In this document: positions 1-7,206 of the stretch, in pieces
Layout of the letters: every line of letters starts with the position of its first letter
Position numbering within the stretch: position 1 is the first letter of the stretch
Source: CAMLHP01 sp035712285
GTDB taxonomy: Bacteria > Gemmatimonadota > Gemmatimonadetes > Gemmatimonadales > GWC2-71-9
Length of the DNA stretch: 8,592 bases
Assembly: GCA_035712285.1 (NCBI GenBank)
Contig: DASTBA010000160.1
Location: 1 to 8,592, forward strand
Direction of reading: 5' to 3'
Program-made: the position numbers and the translations under genes
The notes under the pieces: model-generated
Seen by the model: only the letters and a program-made list of their open reading frames with translations
The model's database searches: none
What the model was told of the DNA's origin: nothing

Positions 1-1209
1 TCCTGGGCCGAGGCGCGTGCCGCCGCCGCCGCGTTCGGCTCGGCGCGCGGCGAGTGGCTCCCGACCGTTGACGCCACCGCCAATGCGTCACGGGTCAAGA
101 CCTCGGCCAGCCAGGGCCGGACGGCGGTGAAGCAATCGGTCTTCACGCCCAGTCTCTCGCTCAGCTGGCTGCTCTTCGACTTCGGCGGGCGGACCAGCCG
201 GGTCTCCGCCGCCCAGGAGCAGCTGCTCTCGGCCGACTTCACCCACAACGCCGTCCTGCAGGGCGCAGTGCTTCAAATCGAAGTGAGCTACTTCCAGTAT
301 GTGGCCACCCGCGCGCTGCTCGAAGCGCAGAACACCACGCTCGAGGAGGCGCAGGCGAACCTTGACGCCGCCGAGGAACGGCGGAAGGTGGGGCTTGCGA
401 CCATCGCGGACGTGCTGCAGGCGCGAACGGCACTGAGCCAGTCGCAGCTCGCCGCCCAGTCCACCGAGGGAACACTCGCCACCACCCGCGGCGCGCTCGC
501 GCTGGCGCTCGGGCTCCCGGCCAACGTGCCGTACGACGTGGACACCACGGCGGCCGAGGTGCCGGTGGCGGTGCTGGCCGACAGCGTGGATGCGCTCATC
601 AACGCAGCCGTGCTGGGTCGACCCGACCTGGCGGCGGCACGCGCCGATGCGCGGGCGGCGGCGGCGCGCGTGGGAGACAGCCGCGCGGCGCTGTTCCCGT
701 CCCTGCAGTTCACCGGCAACGCCGGCCGCACCTACACCACCAGCATTCCCAACGGCTCCAACAACTACACCGTCACGCTCGGCATGAGCATCCCCATCTT
801 CAGCGGCTTCTCGCGCCAGTACGACCTCAAGGCCGCCGAGTACGCGGCGGACGCCGCCGCGGCGCGCACCCAGTCACTCCGGCAGCAGGTGGTGTACGAG
901 GTGTTCAGTTCGTACTACACGCTCCAGACGGCCACGAAGCGGGTGCGCACCGCCGACGCGCTCCTCGCCAGCGCCGAGCAGTCGGCCGAAGTGGCACTCG
1001 CCCGATACAAGGAAGGCGTGGGCACGGTGCTCGACCTGCTGGCGGCGCAGAGCGCGCTGGCCGATGCGCGGGCCCAGCGCATCCAGGCCCGCCTGGAGTG
1101 GAATGTTTCGCTCGCCCAGCTTGCCCACGACGCGGGCCTGCTCGACGAGCATGGCGGCAGCCCGCTCCGACTGGTTCCCGACACGACTCACCCGGCGCCC
1201 GATCAATGA
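1..1209 (+). CDS. TolC-type outer-membrane efflux factor, 5'-truncated by the window edge
   Basis: Outer-membrane channel subunit of a tripartite efflux system; it would form a trimeric beta-barrel with a long periplasmic alpha-helical tunnel that docks onto the adaptor encoded next. The frame is open from base 1, so the gene starts upstream; the GTG at 127 is internal. The 402 visible residues hold the two tandem OEP repeats typical of the family. The duplicated helical motif is visible twice: VGLATIADVLQARTAL at about residues 130-145 and EGVGTVLDLLAAQSAL at about 338-353. The GRPDL motif that opens the second repeat is at about 206-210. A family length of roughly 430-480 residues implies that the signal peptide and some 30-80 residues are missing. 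The stop overlaps the adaptor start in ATGA, which indicates an operon. The family call is firm; the substrate is unknown. Confidence 0.93.
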   Translation, partial: SWAEARAAAAAFGSARGEWLPTVDATANASRVKTSASQGRTAVKQSVFTPSLSLSWLLFDFGGRTSRVSAAQEQLLSADFTHNAVLQGAVLQIEVSYFQYVATRALLEAQNTTLEEAQANLDAAEERRKVGLATIADVLQARTALSQSQLAAQSTEGTLATTRGALALALGLPANVPYDVDTTAAEVPVAVLADSVDALINAAVLGRPDLAAARADARAAAARVGDSRAALFPSLQFTGNAGRTYTTSIPNGSNNYTVTLGMSIPIFSGFSRQYDLKAAEYAADAAAARTQSLRQQVVYEVFSSYYTLQTATKRVRTADALLASAEQSAEVALARYKEGVGTVLDLLAAQSALADARAQRIQARLEWNVSLAQLAHDAGLLDEHGGSPLRLVPDTTHPAPDQ

Positions 1210-2321
1210 CGCGTACCGCCCTCATTCCGTTCACCGCGGCGCTGGCCGCCCTGGCCCTCAGCTCCTGCGGCGATGCGAAGATCCCCGCGGCGCCGCCGAC
1301 GCCGGTGATGATCGGCACGGTGCAGCAGGGGCCGGTGCCCTACGAGATCGCCGCCACCGGTACCGTGGAGCCGCTCCAGACGGTGGCGGTGCAGCCGCAG
1401 GTCAGCGGGCAGATCGTCCGGGTGCTGTTTCACGAGGGAGACGACGTGAAGCAGGGCCAGGTGCTCTTCGAGATCGACCCGCGCCCCTTCCGGGCGGCGC
1501 TCTCGCAGGCCCAGGCCGACCTCGCCCGCGCGCGGGCCCAGGCGGAAGCGGCGGACCAGCAGGCCAAGCGCTACGCCACGCTCGCCGAGCGGGAGTTCGT
1601 GACGGCCCAGCAGAACGACCAGGCGCGCACCGACGCGCTCTCGGCCAGGGCCACGCTCGAGGGCGCGCAGGCGGCGGTGGACCAGGCGCGGCTCAACCTG
1701 CAGTACGCCACCATCCGCGCGCCGATTGGCGGGCGGACCGGCAGCCTGCTCGTGCGCGAGGGCAACCTGGTGCGCGCGGCGAGCCCGGAGCCGCTCGTGA
1801 CCATCAACCAGATCAGGCCGATCCTCGCGCGCTTCGCGGTGCCGGCCTCGAACCTCGCGCAGATCCAGCAGCGCATGGGCGACAAGCTCCCGGTGCGCGT
1901 CGAGCCGACCGCCGGCGGCCAGCCCAGCACCGGCACGCTCGACTTCGTGGACAACGCCGTGGACACCACCACCGGCACCATCCTGCTCAAGGCACGGTTC
2001 ACCAACGGCGACGGGCTCCTCTGGCCCGGCGAGTTCGTGAACGTGCGCATCCGTCTCTACGTCCAGGAGAACGCCCTCTCCGTTCCCGCCGCCGCGGTGG
2101 TGTCGGGCCAGTCCGGCACCTTCGTCTTCAAGGTGAAACCCGACAGCTCGGCGGTGACGGTGCCGGTGACGGTGCAGCGCACCAACGACAGCGTGGCGGT
2201 GATCACGGCGGACCTCAAGCCCGGCGAGCGGGTCGTCACCGATGGGCAGATCCGGCTGCGCGATAGTGCCAGGGTGCAGATCCGCCCGCCCGCCCGGACG
2301 GCGGTGAAGGAGGACTCATGA
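1206..2321 (+). CDS. RND efflux membrane-fusion (periplasmic adaptor) lipoprotein, MdtA/AcrA-like
   Basis: Adaptor that bridges the inner-membrane pump and the outer-membrane channel. It is 371 residues, normal for the family. The start at 1206 was chosen because it gives a lipoprotein signal peptide (hydrophobic residues 5-18, lipobox LSSC with Cys21) and a 4-base ATGA overlap with the preceding stop; upstream in-frame starts would add a basic tail with no signal. Domains in order: first lipoyl half at about 60-94 (VSGQIVRVL, EGDDVKQGQVLFEIDPRPF), a coiled-coil hairpin rich in Ala, Gln and Arg at about 95-165, the second lipoyl half at about 166-200 (YATIRAPIGGRTGS, REGNLV), a beta-barrel at about 205-290 and a membrane-proximal domain at about 291-362. 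There is no clear Shine-Dalgarno, so translation probably depends on coupling to the upstream gene. Cys21 should be acylated and anchor the protein to the inner membrane. Confidence 0.94.
   Translation: MTRTALIPFTAALAALALSSCGDAKIPAAPPTPVMIGTVQQGPVPYEIAATGTVEPLQTVAVQPQVSGQIVRVLFHEGDDVKQGQVLFEIDPRPFRAALSQAQADLARARAQAEAADQQAKRYATLAEREFVTAQQNDQARTDALSARATLEGAQAAVDQARLNLQYATIRAPIGGRTGSLLVREGNLVRAASPEPLVTINQIRPILARFAVPASNLAQIQQRMGDKLPVRVEPTAGGQPSTGTLDFVDNAVDTTTGTILLKARFTNGDGLLWPGEFVNVRIRLYVQENALSVPAAAVVSGQSGTFVFKVKPDSSAVTVPVTVQRTNDSVAVITADLKPGERVVTDGQIRLRDSARVQIRPPARTAVKEDS
2307..2314 (+). promoter_or_regulatory. Strong Shine-Dalgarno for the RND pump gene
   Basis: AAGGAGGA lies inside the last codons of the adaptor gene, with only a few bases before the ATG at 2318. 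It supports that start, and the pump therefore has its own strong ribosome site in addition to the ATGA overlap. Confidence 0.75.
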
Positions 2322-5300
2322 ACATCGCGGGACTCTTCATCCGCCGGCCGGTGATGACCACGCTGGTCATGGCCGGCATCCTGCTCTTCGGCATCGTGGC
2401 CTACCGGCTGCTGCCGGTGAGCGACCTGCCCTCGGTGGATTATCCGACCATCAACGTGAGCGCCAGCCTTCCGGGTGCCAGCCCGGAGACGATGGCGTCC
2501 GCGGTGGCGACGCCGCTGGAGAAGACCTTCTCCACCATCGCCGGCCTCGACGCGATGACCTCGAGCAGCGGCCAGGGCAGCACCTCCATCACGCTCCAGT
2601 TCTCGCTCAGCCGGAACGTGGATGCCGCCGCGCAGGACGTGCAGGCGGCCATCTCGCAGACGCTCCGGCAGCTGCCGCAGGACATGCTGCCGCCCAACTT
2701 CCGGAAGGTGGACCCGTCCGCCAGCCCGATCCTCTACCTCGCCCTCCGCACCAGTACCCTGCCCCTGCCCCAGCTGGACGAATACGCCGAGACCTCGCTG
2801 GCGCAGCGGCTCTCGACCATTGACGGCGTGGCGCAGGTGCAGGTGTACGGCTCCCAGAAGTATGCCGTGCGCATCCAGCTCGACCCGCAGCAGCTGGCGC
2901 TCCGCAACATCGGCATTGACGAGGTGTCGAACGCGGTGCAGAACGGCAACGCCAACCTGCCGACCGGCATCCTGTGGGGCACCGACAAGGCGTATGCCGT
3001 CGAGTCGAACGGCCAGCTGAACGATGCCGCGGACTTCGGCCGGATCATCGTGGCCTACCGCGACGGCGCCCCGGTGCGGCTGGCGGACCTGGGCCGCGTG
3101 ATCGACAGCGTGCAGGACAACCGGAACGCCAGCTGGTACAACGGCGAGCGCGCCATCGTGCTCGCGATCCAGCGGCAGCCGGGCACCAACACCGTGCTGG
3201 TGGCGGGCCGCGTCAAGGCGGAGATCGAGAAGATCAAGCCGCAGCTGCCGGCATCGGTCTCGATCGCCACGCTGTACGACCGGTCGCAGTCCATCGAGGC
3301 GTCGGTGTTCGACGTGAAGATCACGCTCTTCATCACGCTCTGCCTCGTGGTGATGGTGATCTTCCTGTTCCTGCGGAACATCCGGGCAACGATCATCCCC
3401 AGCCTCGCGCTGCCGATGTCGCTGGTGGGCACCTTCGCGGTGATGTACCTGCTCGGCTACAGCCTCGACAACCTCTCGCTCATGGCGCTCACGCTGAGCG
3501 TCGGCTTCGTGGTGGACGACGCGATCGTGATGCTGGAGAACATTGTCCGCCACATCGAGGCGGGCGAGGGAGTGATGGAGGCGGCGCTCAAGGGGAGCCG
3601 GGAGATCGGCTTCACCATCCTCTCGATGACCCTCTCGCTGGTGGCGGTCTTCATCCCGGTGCTTTTCCTGGGCGGGCTCATCGGCCGCCTGTTCCACGAG
3701 TTCGCCGTCACCATCAGCGTCGCGATCCTGGTCTCGGGCTTCGTCTCGCTCACGCTGACGCCGATGCTCTGCAGCCGCTGGCTGAAGCCGCACGGCACCC
3801 AGCGGCCCAGCCGGTTCCATGATGCCACCGAGCGGGCCTGGGAGCGGACGCTTGGCGCCTATGACCGGAGCCTGGCATGGGTGATGGACCGGCGCGGGAT
3901 GGCCATGATCTTCAGTGCCGTCATCCTGCTGGGCACACTGTTCCTCGGCCGCGTGGTGCCCAAGGGATTCATCCCGAGCGAGGACCAGGGCCAGCTCTTC
4001 GGCACCACCGAGACGGCGGAAGGCACCAGCTTCGACAACATGCTGCAGCACCAGGTCGCCGCCGCCGGCATCGTGCAGCAGGATCCCAACGTCGAGGGGT
4101 TCATGTCCTCCGTGGGCGGCGGGCGCGGCTCCGCCAACCAGGGCCGGCTCTTCATCCACCTCAAGCCCAAGGGCGACCGGAAGCTCGACGCCGACGGCGT
4201 GGCGCGGGAACTCACCCGGAAGCTCAGCGCCATTCCCGGCCTCCGGGTGTTCATCCAGAACCCGCCGCCGATCAACGTCGGCGGCCGCTCCTCGAAGAGC
4301 CAGTACCAGTTCACGCTGCAGGGTTCCGACATGGACGAGCTCTACAGCGGATCGCAGCGGCTGGAGGAGCGGATGCACAGCCTTCCCGCCCTGACGGACG
4401 TGACGTCCGACCTGCAGATCAAGAACCCGCAGGTGCAGGTCACCATCAACCGGGATCGCGCCGCCTCGCTCGGCATTGACGTGACGCAGATCGAGCAGGC
4501 GCTGTACAACGCCTACGGCTCACGGCAGGTGTCCACCATCCTGACGCCCAACAACCAGTACTGGGTCATCATGGAGCTCCTGCCCCAGTACCAGAAGGAC
4601 CTGTCGGCGCTCAACCTGCTGCACATCACCGGGCGTTCCGGCACGGCGGTGCCGCTCGGCTCGCTCGCCACGGTGACGCCAGGCACCGGGCCGCTCACCG
4701 TCAACCACTCGGGGCAGCTGCCGTCGGTGACGCTCTCGTTCAACCTCGCGGAAGACGCGTCGCTCGGTACCGCGGTGGACCAGGTCACGGCCGCCGCGCG
4801 CGAGGTGCTCCCCTCCAGCATCAGCACCAGCTTCTCCGGCACGGCGCAGGCGTTCCAGGACGCGCAGCGCGGACTGCTGGTGCTCCTGGTGCTCGCCATC
4901 CTGGTGATCTACCTGGTGCTGGGGATCCTGTACGAGAGCTTCATCCACCCGCTCACGATTCTCTCGGGGCTGCCGTTCGCGGGCTTCGGTGCGCTGCTGG
5001 TGCTGCTGATCTTCCGGATGGACCTCAGCGTCTACGCCTTCGTGGGCGTCATCATGCTGATCGGCCTGGTGAAGAAGAACGCCATCATGATGATTGACTT
5101 TGCGGTCGAGGCGGAACGGAACCACGGTCTCACGGCGCGGGAGGCGATCATCGAGGCGGCGCGGGTGCGGTTCCGGCCGATCATGATGACCACGATGGCG
5201 GCGCTGATGGGCACCCTGCCGATCGCCCTCGGCACCGGTGCCGGCGCCGAGTCCCGCCGGCCGCTGGGTGTCGCGGTGGTGGGCGGGCTCGCCTTCTCGC

Positions 5301-5443
5301 AGTTCATCACGCTGTACATCACGCCGGTGGTGTACACCTACATGGATGCGCTGCAGCGGCGGCTGGGAAAGGCGGGCAGGGCGGACGAGGCGGACAGGGC
5401 GGACGGGATGGCCGACGGGCTGGCGATCGTGCAGAGACGCTAA
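2318..5443 (+). CDS. HAE-1 family RND multidrug efflux pump, MdtB/MdtC-like
   Basis: Proton-driven inner-membrane pump that should trimerise and extrude hydrophobic or amphiphilic compounds through the adaptor and outer-membrane channel. At 1041 residues it is full length. Twelve membrane segments are visible: TM1 at about 10-30, TM2-TM6 at about 333-485, TM7 at about 527-547 and TM8-TM12 at about 850-1005, with two large periplasmic loops between. The proton-relay residues are intact: Asp400-Asp401 in VGFVVDDAIVMLENI (TM4) and Lys920 in LVKKNAIMMIDFA (TM10); Arg953 in RFRPIMMTT lies in the conserved stretch before TM11. The N-terminal stretch (FIRRPVMTTL, SVDYPTI, PGASPETMASAVATPLE) resembles MdtB/MdtC more than AcrB. 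The start has a strong Shine-Dalgarno and overlaps the adaptor stop by ATGA. The extreme C-terminus (about 1018-1034) is a charged Ala/Asp/Arg tail encoded by 9-bp tandem repeats. The substrate cannot be read from sequence. Confidence 0.96.
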   Translation: MNIAGLFIRRPVMTTLVMAGILLFGIVAYRLLPVSDLPSVDYPTINVSASLPGASPETMASAVATPLEKTFSTIAGLDAMTSSSGQGSTSITLQFSLSRNVDAAAQDVQAAISQTLRQLPQDMLPPNFRKVDPSASPILYLALRTSTLPLPQLDEYAETSLAQRLSTIDGVAQVQVYGSQKYAVRIQLDPQQLALRNIGIDEVSNAVQNGNANLPTGILWGTDKAYAVESNGQLNDAADFGRIIVAYRDGAPVRLADLGRVIDSVQDNRNASWYNGERAIVLAIQRQPGTNTVLVAGRVKAEIEKIKPQLPASVSIATLYDRSQSIEASVFDVKITLFITLCLVVMVIFLFLRNIRATIIPSLALPMSLVGTFAVMYLLGYSLDNLSLMALTLSVGFVVDDAIVMLENIVRHIEAGEGVMEAALKGSREIGFTILSMTLSLVAVFIPVLFLGGLIGRLFHEFAVTISVAILVSGFVSLTLTPMLCSRWLKPHGTQRPSRFHDATERAWERTLGAYDRSLAWVMDRRGMAMIFSAVILLGTLFLGRVVPKGFIPSEDQGQLFGTTETAEGTSFDNMLQHQVAAAGIVQQDPNVEGFMSSVGGGRGSANQGRLFIHLKPKGDRKLDADGVARELTRKLSAIPGLRVFIQNPPPINVGGRSSKSQYQFTLQGSDMDELYSGSQRLEERMHSLPALTDVTSDLQIKNPQVQVTINRDRAASLGIDVTQIEQALYNAYGSRQVSTILTPNNQYWVIMELLPQYQKDLSALNLLHITGRSGTAVPLGSLATVTPGTGPLTVNHSGQLPSVTLSFNLAEDASLGTAVDQVTAAAREVLPSSISTSFSGTAQAFQDAQRGLLVLLVLAILVIYLVLGILYESFIHPLTILSGLPFAGFGALLVLLIFRMDLSVYAFVGVIMLIGLVKKNAIMMIDFAVEAERNHGLTAREAIIEAARVRFRPIMMTTMAALMGTLPIALGTGAGAESRRPLGVAVVGGLAFSQFITLYITPVVYTYMDALQRRLGKAGRADEADRADGMADGLAIVQRR

Positions 5444-5481
5444 AGAACTTGTCCGCCTTGCCCGTCCTGTCCGTCCTGCCC
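5374..5481. repeat. Imperfect inverted pair of 9-bp-period repeats bracketing the pump stop codon
   Basis: The left arm (5374-5406) lies in the last codons of the pump gene and belongs to a run of about four 9-mers close to GCGGACAGG starting at 5372. The right arm (5449-5481) is its reverse complement, downstream of the stop and ending 2 bases from the tRNA 3' end. By hand alignment, 33 columns give 25 Watson-Crick pairs, 6 G-U pairs in + strand RNA and 2 mismatches, around a 42-base loop. It could act as a 3' stabilising hairpin or, without a U-tract, a weak terminator for the efflux mRNA. It could equally be a copy of a dispersed low-complexity repeat. The inverted pairing is seen directly; the function is inferred. 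Confidence 0.6.
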
Positions 5482-5483
5482 AA

Positions 5484-5555
<72 letters not shown>

Positions 5556-5564
5556 GAGGGCGGA

Positions 5565-5593
5565 ACAATAGCCAAGCCACGGCAAAGTCGGAA
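5565..5593 (-). promoter_or_regulatory. Candidate promoter for tRNA-Cys
   Basis: On the minus strand, TATTGT (5565-5570) lies 9 bases before the mature tRNA 5' end and TTCCGA (5588-5593) lies 17 bases further upstream. Spacing fits a sigma70-like promoter, but the -35 match is weak (3 of 6) and promoter consensus in this lineage is uncertain. No other feature was found in the 130 bp between the tRNA and the next gene. Confidence 0.3.
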
Positions 5594-5685
5594 CTTGCAC
5601 ACTTGAACGTCGCAAACTGAAACCTTCGATCGACCCCTCCGTAGGGCTGCCGTTTCCGTCGAGCCAGTCCCTCGCGAGGTTCCCG

Positions 5686-7206
5686 ATGAAGCGCCTGATG
5701 GTATTGATTGCTCTCTTCGGAGTCATCGTCGTCATGGCCTTGACTGCGATCACCGTCCGCACCCCTGCCCGGGCCCGCCGGTGGCTCGCCGAGTACGACA
5801 GTACGAAGCATTACCTGGCCACCGCCGACGCCAACTTCGACTGGGTCGTGGCGGAGAAACACCTCGATCTCGCAGCACTGGATTCTGCCACCCGGGATCA
5901 GGTTGCCCACGCGTGGACGTCCATGGGCGCCGCGTGGACCGTGCGGCGCTTCGTCCGCCAGTTTGACGACGGTCACACGCGGGCGTGGATTCGCCCCGTG
6001 ATCTGGTGGCAAGGGTTTCGTGGATCGGGCCCTGCTCCTGCATCGCCGGATGCCGGCATGGCAACATCCGACCTGGCGACTCCGGTGGCCCCTGCGCTCA
6101 GGCGTGACATGCCGGCGGCAGAAGGGTGCAGCGCCATCGGCCTCGACATCGATGCACGCCCCGAAGGCTGGGCGCTTCCCTTCCCGGACGCCGCCGGTGC
6201 GGTGCTGGTCCCCGATCCTGAATTTCCCGCAGTCATCATTCCGCTGGCGAATGGCCGCAAGGTGGGCATCCTGCGTGTGGCCACTTTTGGGCACGAGCAT
6301 TTCGGTCCCAGCTGCGAGCGGGCGTGGGCGACCTACCGCACAACGTTGCCCGCTCCCTGCAGCGGCGACTGCGTCGCGCGTCTCGAGGCGGCGGTCATGC
6401 AGGAGGCGGCGATCCGTGCCGCCACGGTGGCACGCGACCTCGGACGGCGAGGCGCCAGCGCTGTCGTGGTTGACATCACCGGCAACGGCGGCGGTTCCGA
6501 GCTCGCGGACGCGATGGCGCGGGCACTGACGGCGACACCACTTCACCTGGCCGCCGGCGGATTCATCCGGCATCCGCTCCACGTGCAGTCGCTGCGCGAG
6601 AAGCGCAACGCCATCCTCGATGACACCACGGATGCGACGCCGGTCCAGCGGGCGATCATTGCCGAAGCAGTGCGACACCTCGATTCGCTGCTCATGGACG
6701 CGCAACAGGCTTGCGACCGTGATGGCGTGTGGAAGGGCGAGACACCGGCATGCTCGAATGTGATCGTCGCGCCGCCGTTCAGGAGCTACGTGCCACCCGG
6801 CACGCTCGATGGTCTCGCCGACGGCTGGGTGATCTGGCCCGCCTCCTGGTCCGGCTCGATCGAAGGGATCTACACCGGAACCCTGCTGATCCTGCAGGAC
6901 CAGCGGTCGGCGTCGGCCTCGGAGGAGTTCGCCGCTCGCCTGCGCGACAACAATGCCGCCAGGATCGCTGGAAGCCGGAGCTATGGCGCCGGCTGCGGCT
7001 ACAGCAATGGCGGCACCTCGCTCAAGCTCCGGGCGCTGGGCCTGCTGGTGCGCGCACCCGACTGCCAGCGGCTGCGCATGGATGGAACGAACGAGACAGC
7101 GGGCGTTGCGCCAGATATGGACGCGGGCTGGAGCAGGGATGAGAGTGGGGCCGACAGCGTGCGGAAGGCGGTGGCGGCCATCGGGCGGGCACTTGCATCA
7201 CAATGA
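5686..7206 (+). CDS. Exported S41-family serine peptidase homologue (tricorn/IRBP-like active site)
   Basis: Probable periplasmic or membrane-anchored protease of the S41 clan, 506 residues. The ATG at 5686 has GAGG six bases upstream and gives a basic N-terminus followed by a hydrophobic segment (about 4-23): a signal peptide or anchor with no clear cleavage site. Family motifs appear in order: DDGHT with His97; VVVDITGNGGG at about 261-270 (the DxRxNxGG-like strand and glycine loop); SASASEEF with the expected nucleophile Ser410; YGAG at 433-436; and NETAGVAPD with Glu470. The Lys of Ser-Lys CtpA-type enzymes, expected 25 residues after Ser410, is Ala435. The retained His/Ser/Glu set instead fits a tricorn-like (S41B) arrangement. 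No PDZ domain is evident. Eight cysteines (148, 210, 225, 229, 343, 356, 437, 460) suggest disulfides outside the cytoplasm. The substrate is unknown, and a pseudo-enzyme is possible. Confidence 0.78.
   Translation: MKRLMVLIALFGVIVVMALTAITVRTPARARRWLAEYDSTKHYLATADANFDWVVAEKHLDLAALDSATRDQVAHAWTSMGAAWTVRRFVRQFDDGHTRAWIRPVIWWQGFRGSGPAPASPDAGMATSDLATPVAPALRRDMPAAEGCSAIGLDIDARPEGWALPFPDAAGAVLVPDPEFPAVIIPLANGRKVGILRVATFGHEHFGPSCERAWATYRTTLPAPCSGDCVARLEAAVMQEAAIRAATVARDLGRRGASAVVVDITGNGGGSELADAMARALTATPLHLAAGGFIRHPLHVQSLREKRNAILDDTTDATPVQRAIIAEAVRHLDSLLMDAQQACDRDGVWKGETPACSNVIVAPPFRSYVPPGTLDGLADGWVIWPASWSGSIEGIYTGTLLILQDQRSASASEEFAARLRDNNAARIAGSRSYGAGCGYSNGGTSLKLRALGLLVRAPDCQRLRMDGTNETAGVAPDMDAGWSRDESGADSVRKAVAAIGRALASQ

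Noticed and set aside
127..1209. Reading the outer-membrane factor as complete from the GTG at 127
   Set aside because: The frame is open from base 1 and encodes family-like sequence (FGSARGEWLPTVDATANAS) before 127, so the gene starts outside the window.
1064..2266. 400-codon + strand frame overlapping the adaptor gene
   Set aside because: The translation is an Arg/Gly/Ala-rich shadow; the adaptor frame has a lipobox, lipoyl halves and operon overlaps.
2057..4378. 773-codon open frame on the minus strand, antisense to the pump gene
   Set aside because: Its product is a low-complexity run of His, Arg, Glu, Asp and Val typical of the complement of a high-GC gene; the + strand frame encodes a convincing full-length RND pump.
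5595..5625. TTGCAC followed by possible -10 sequences as a promoter for the S41 gene
   Set aside because: No acceptable -10 hexamer at 16-18 bp spacing could be found by eye.
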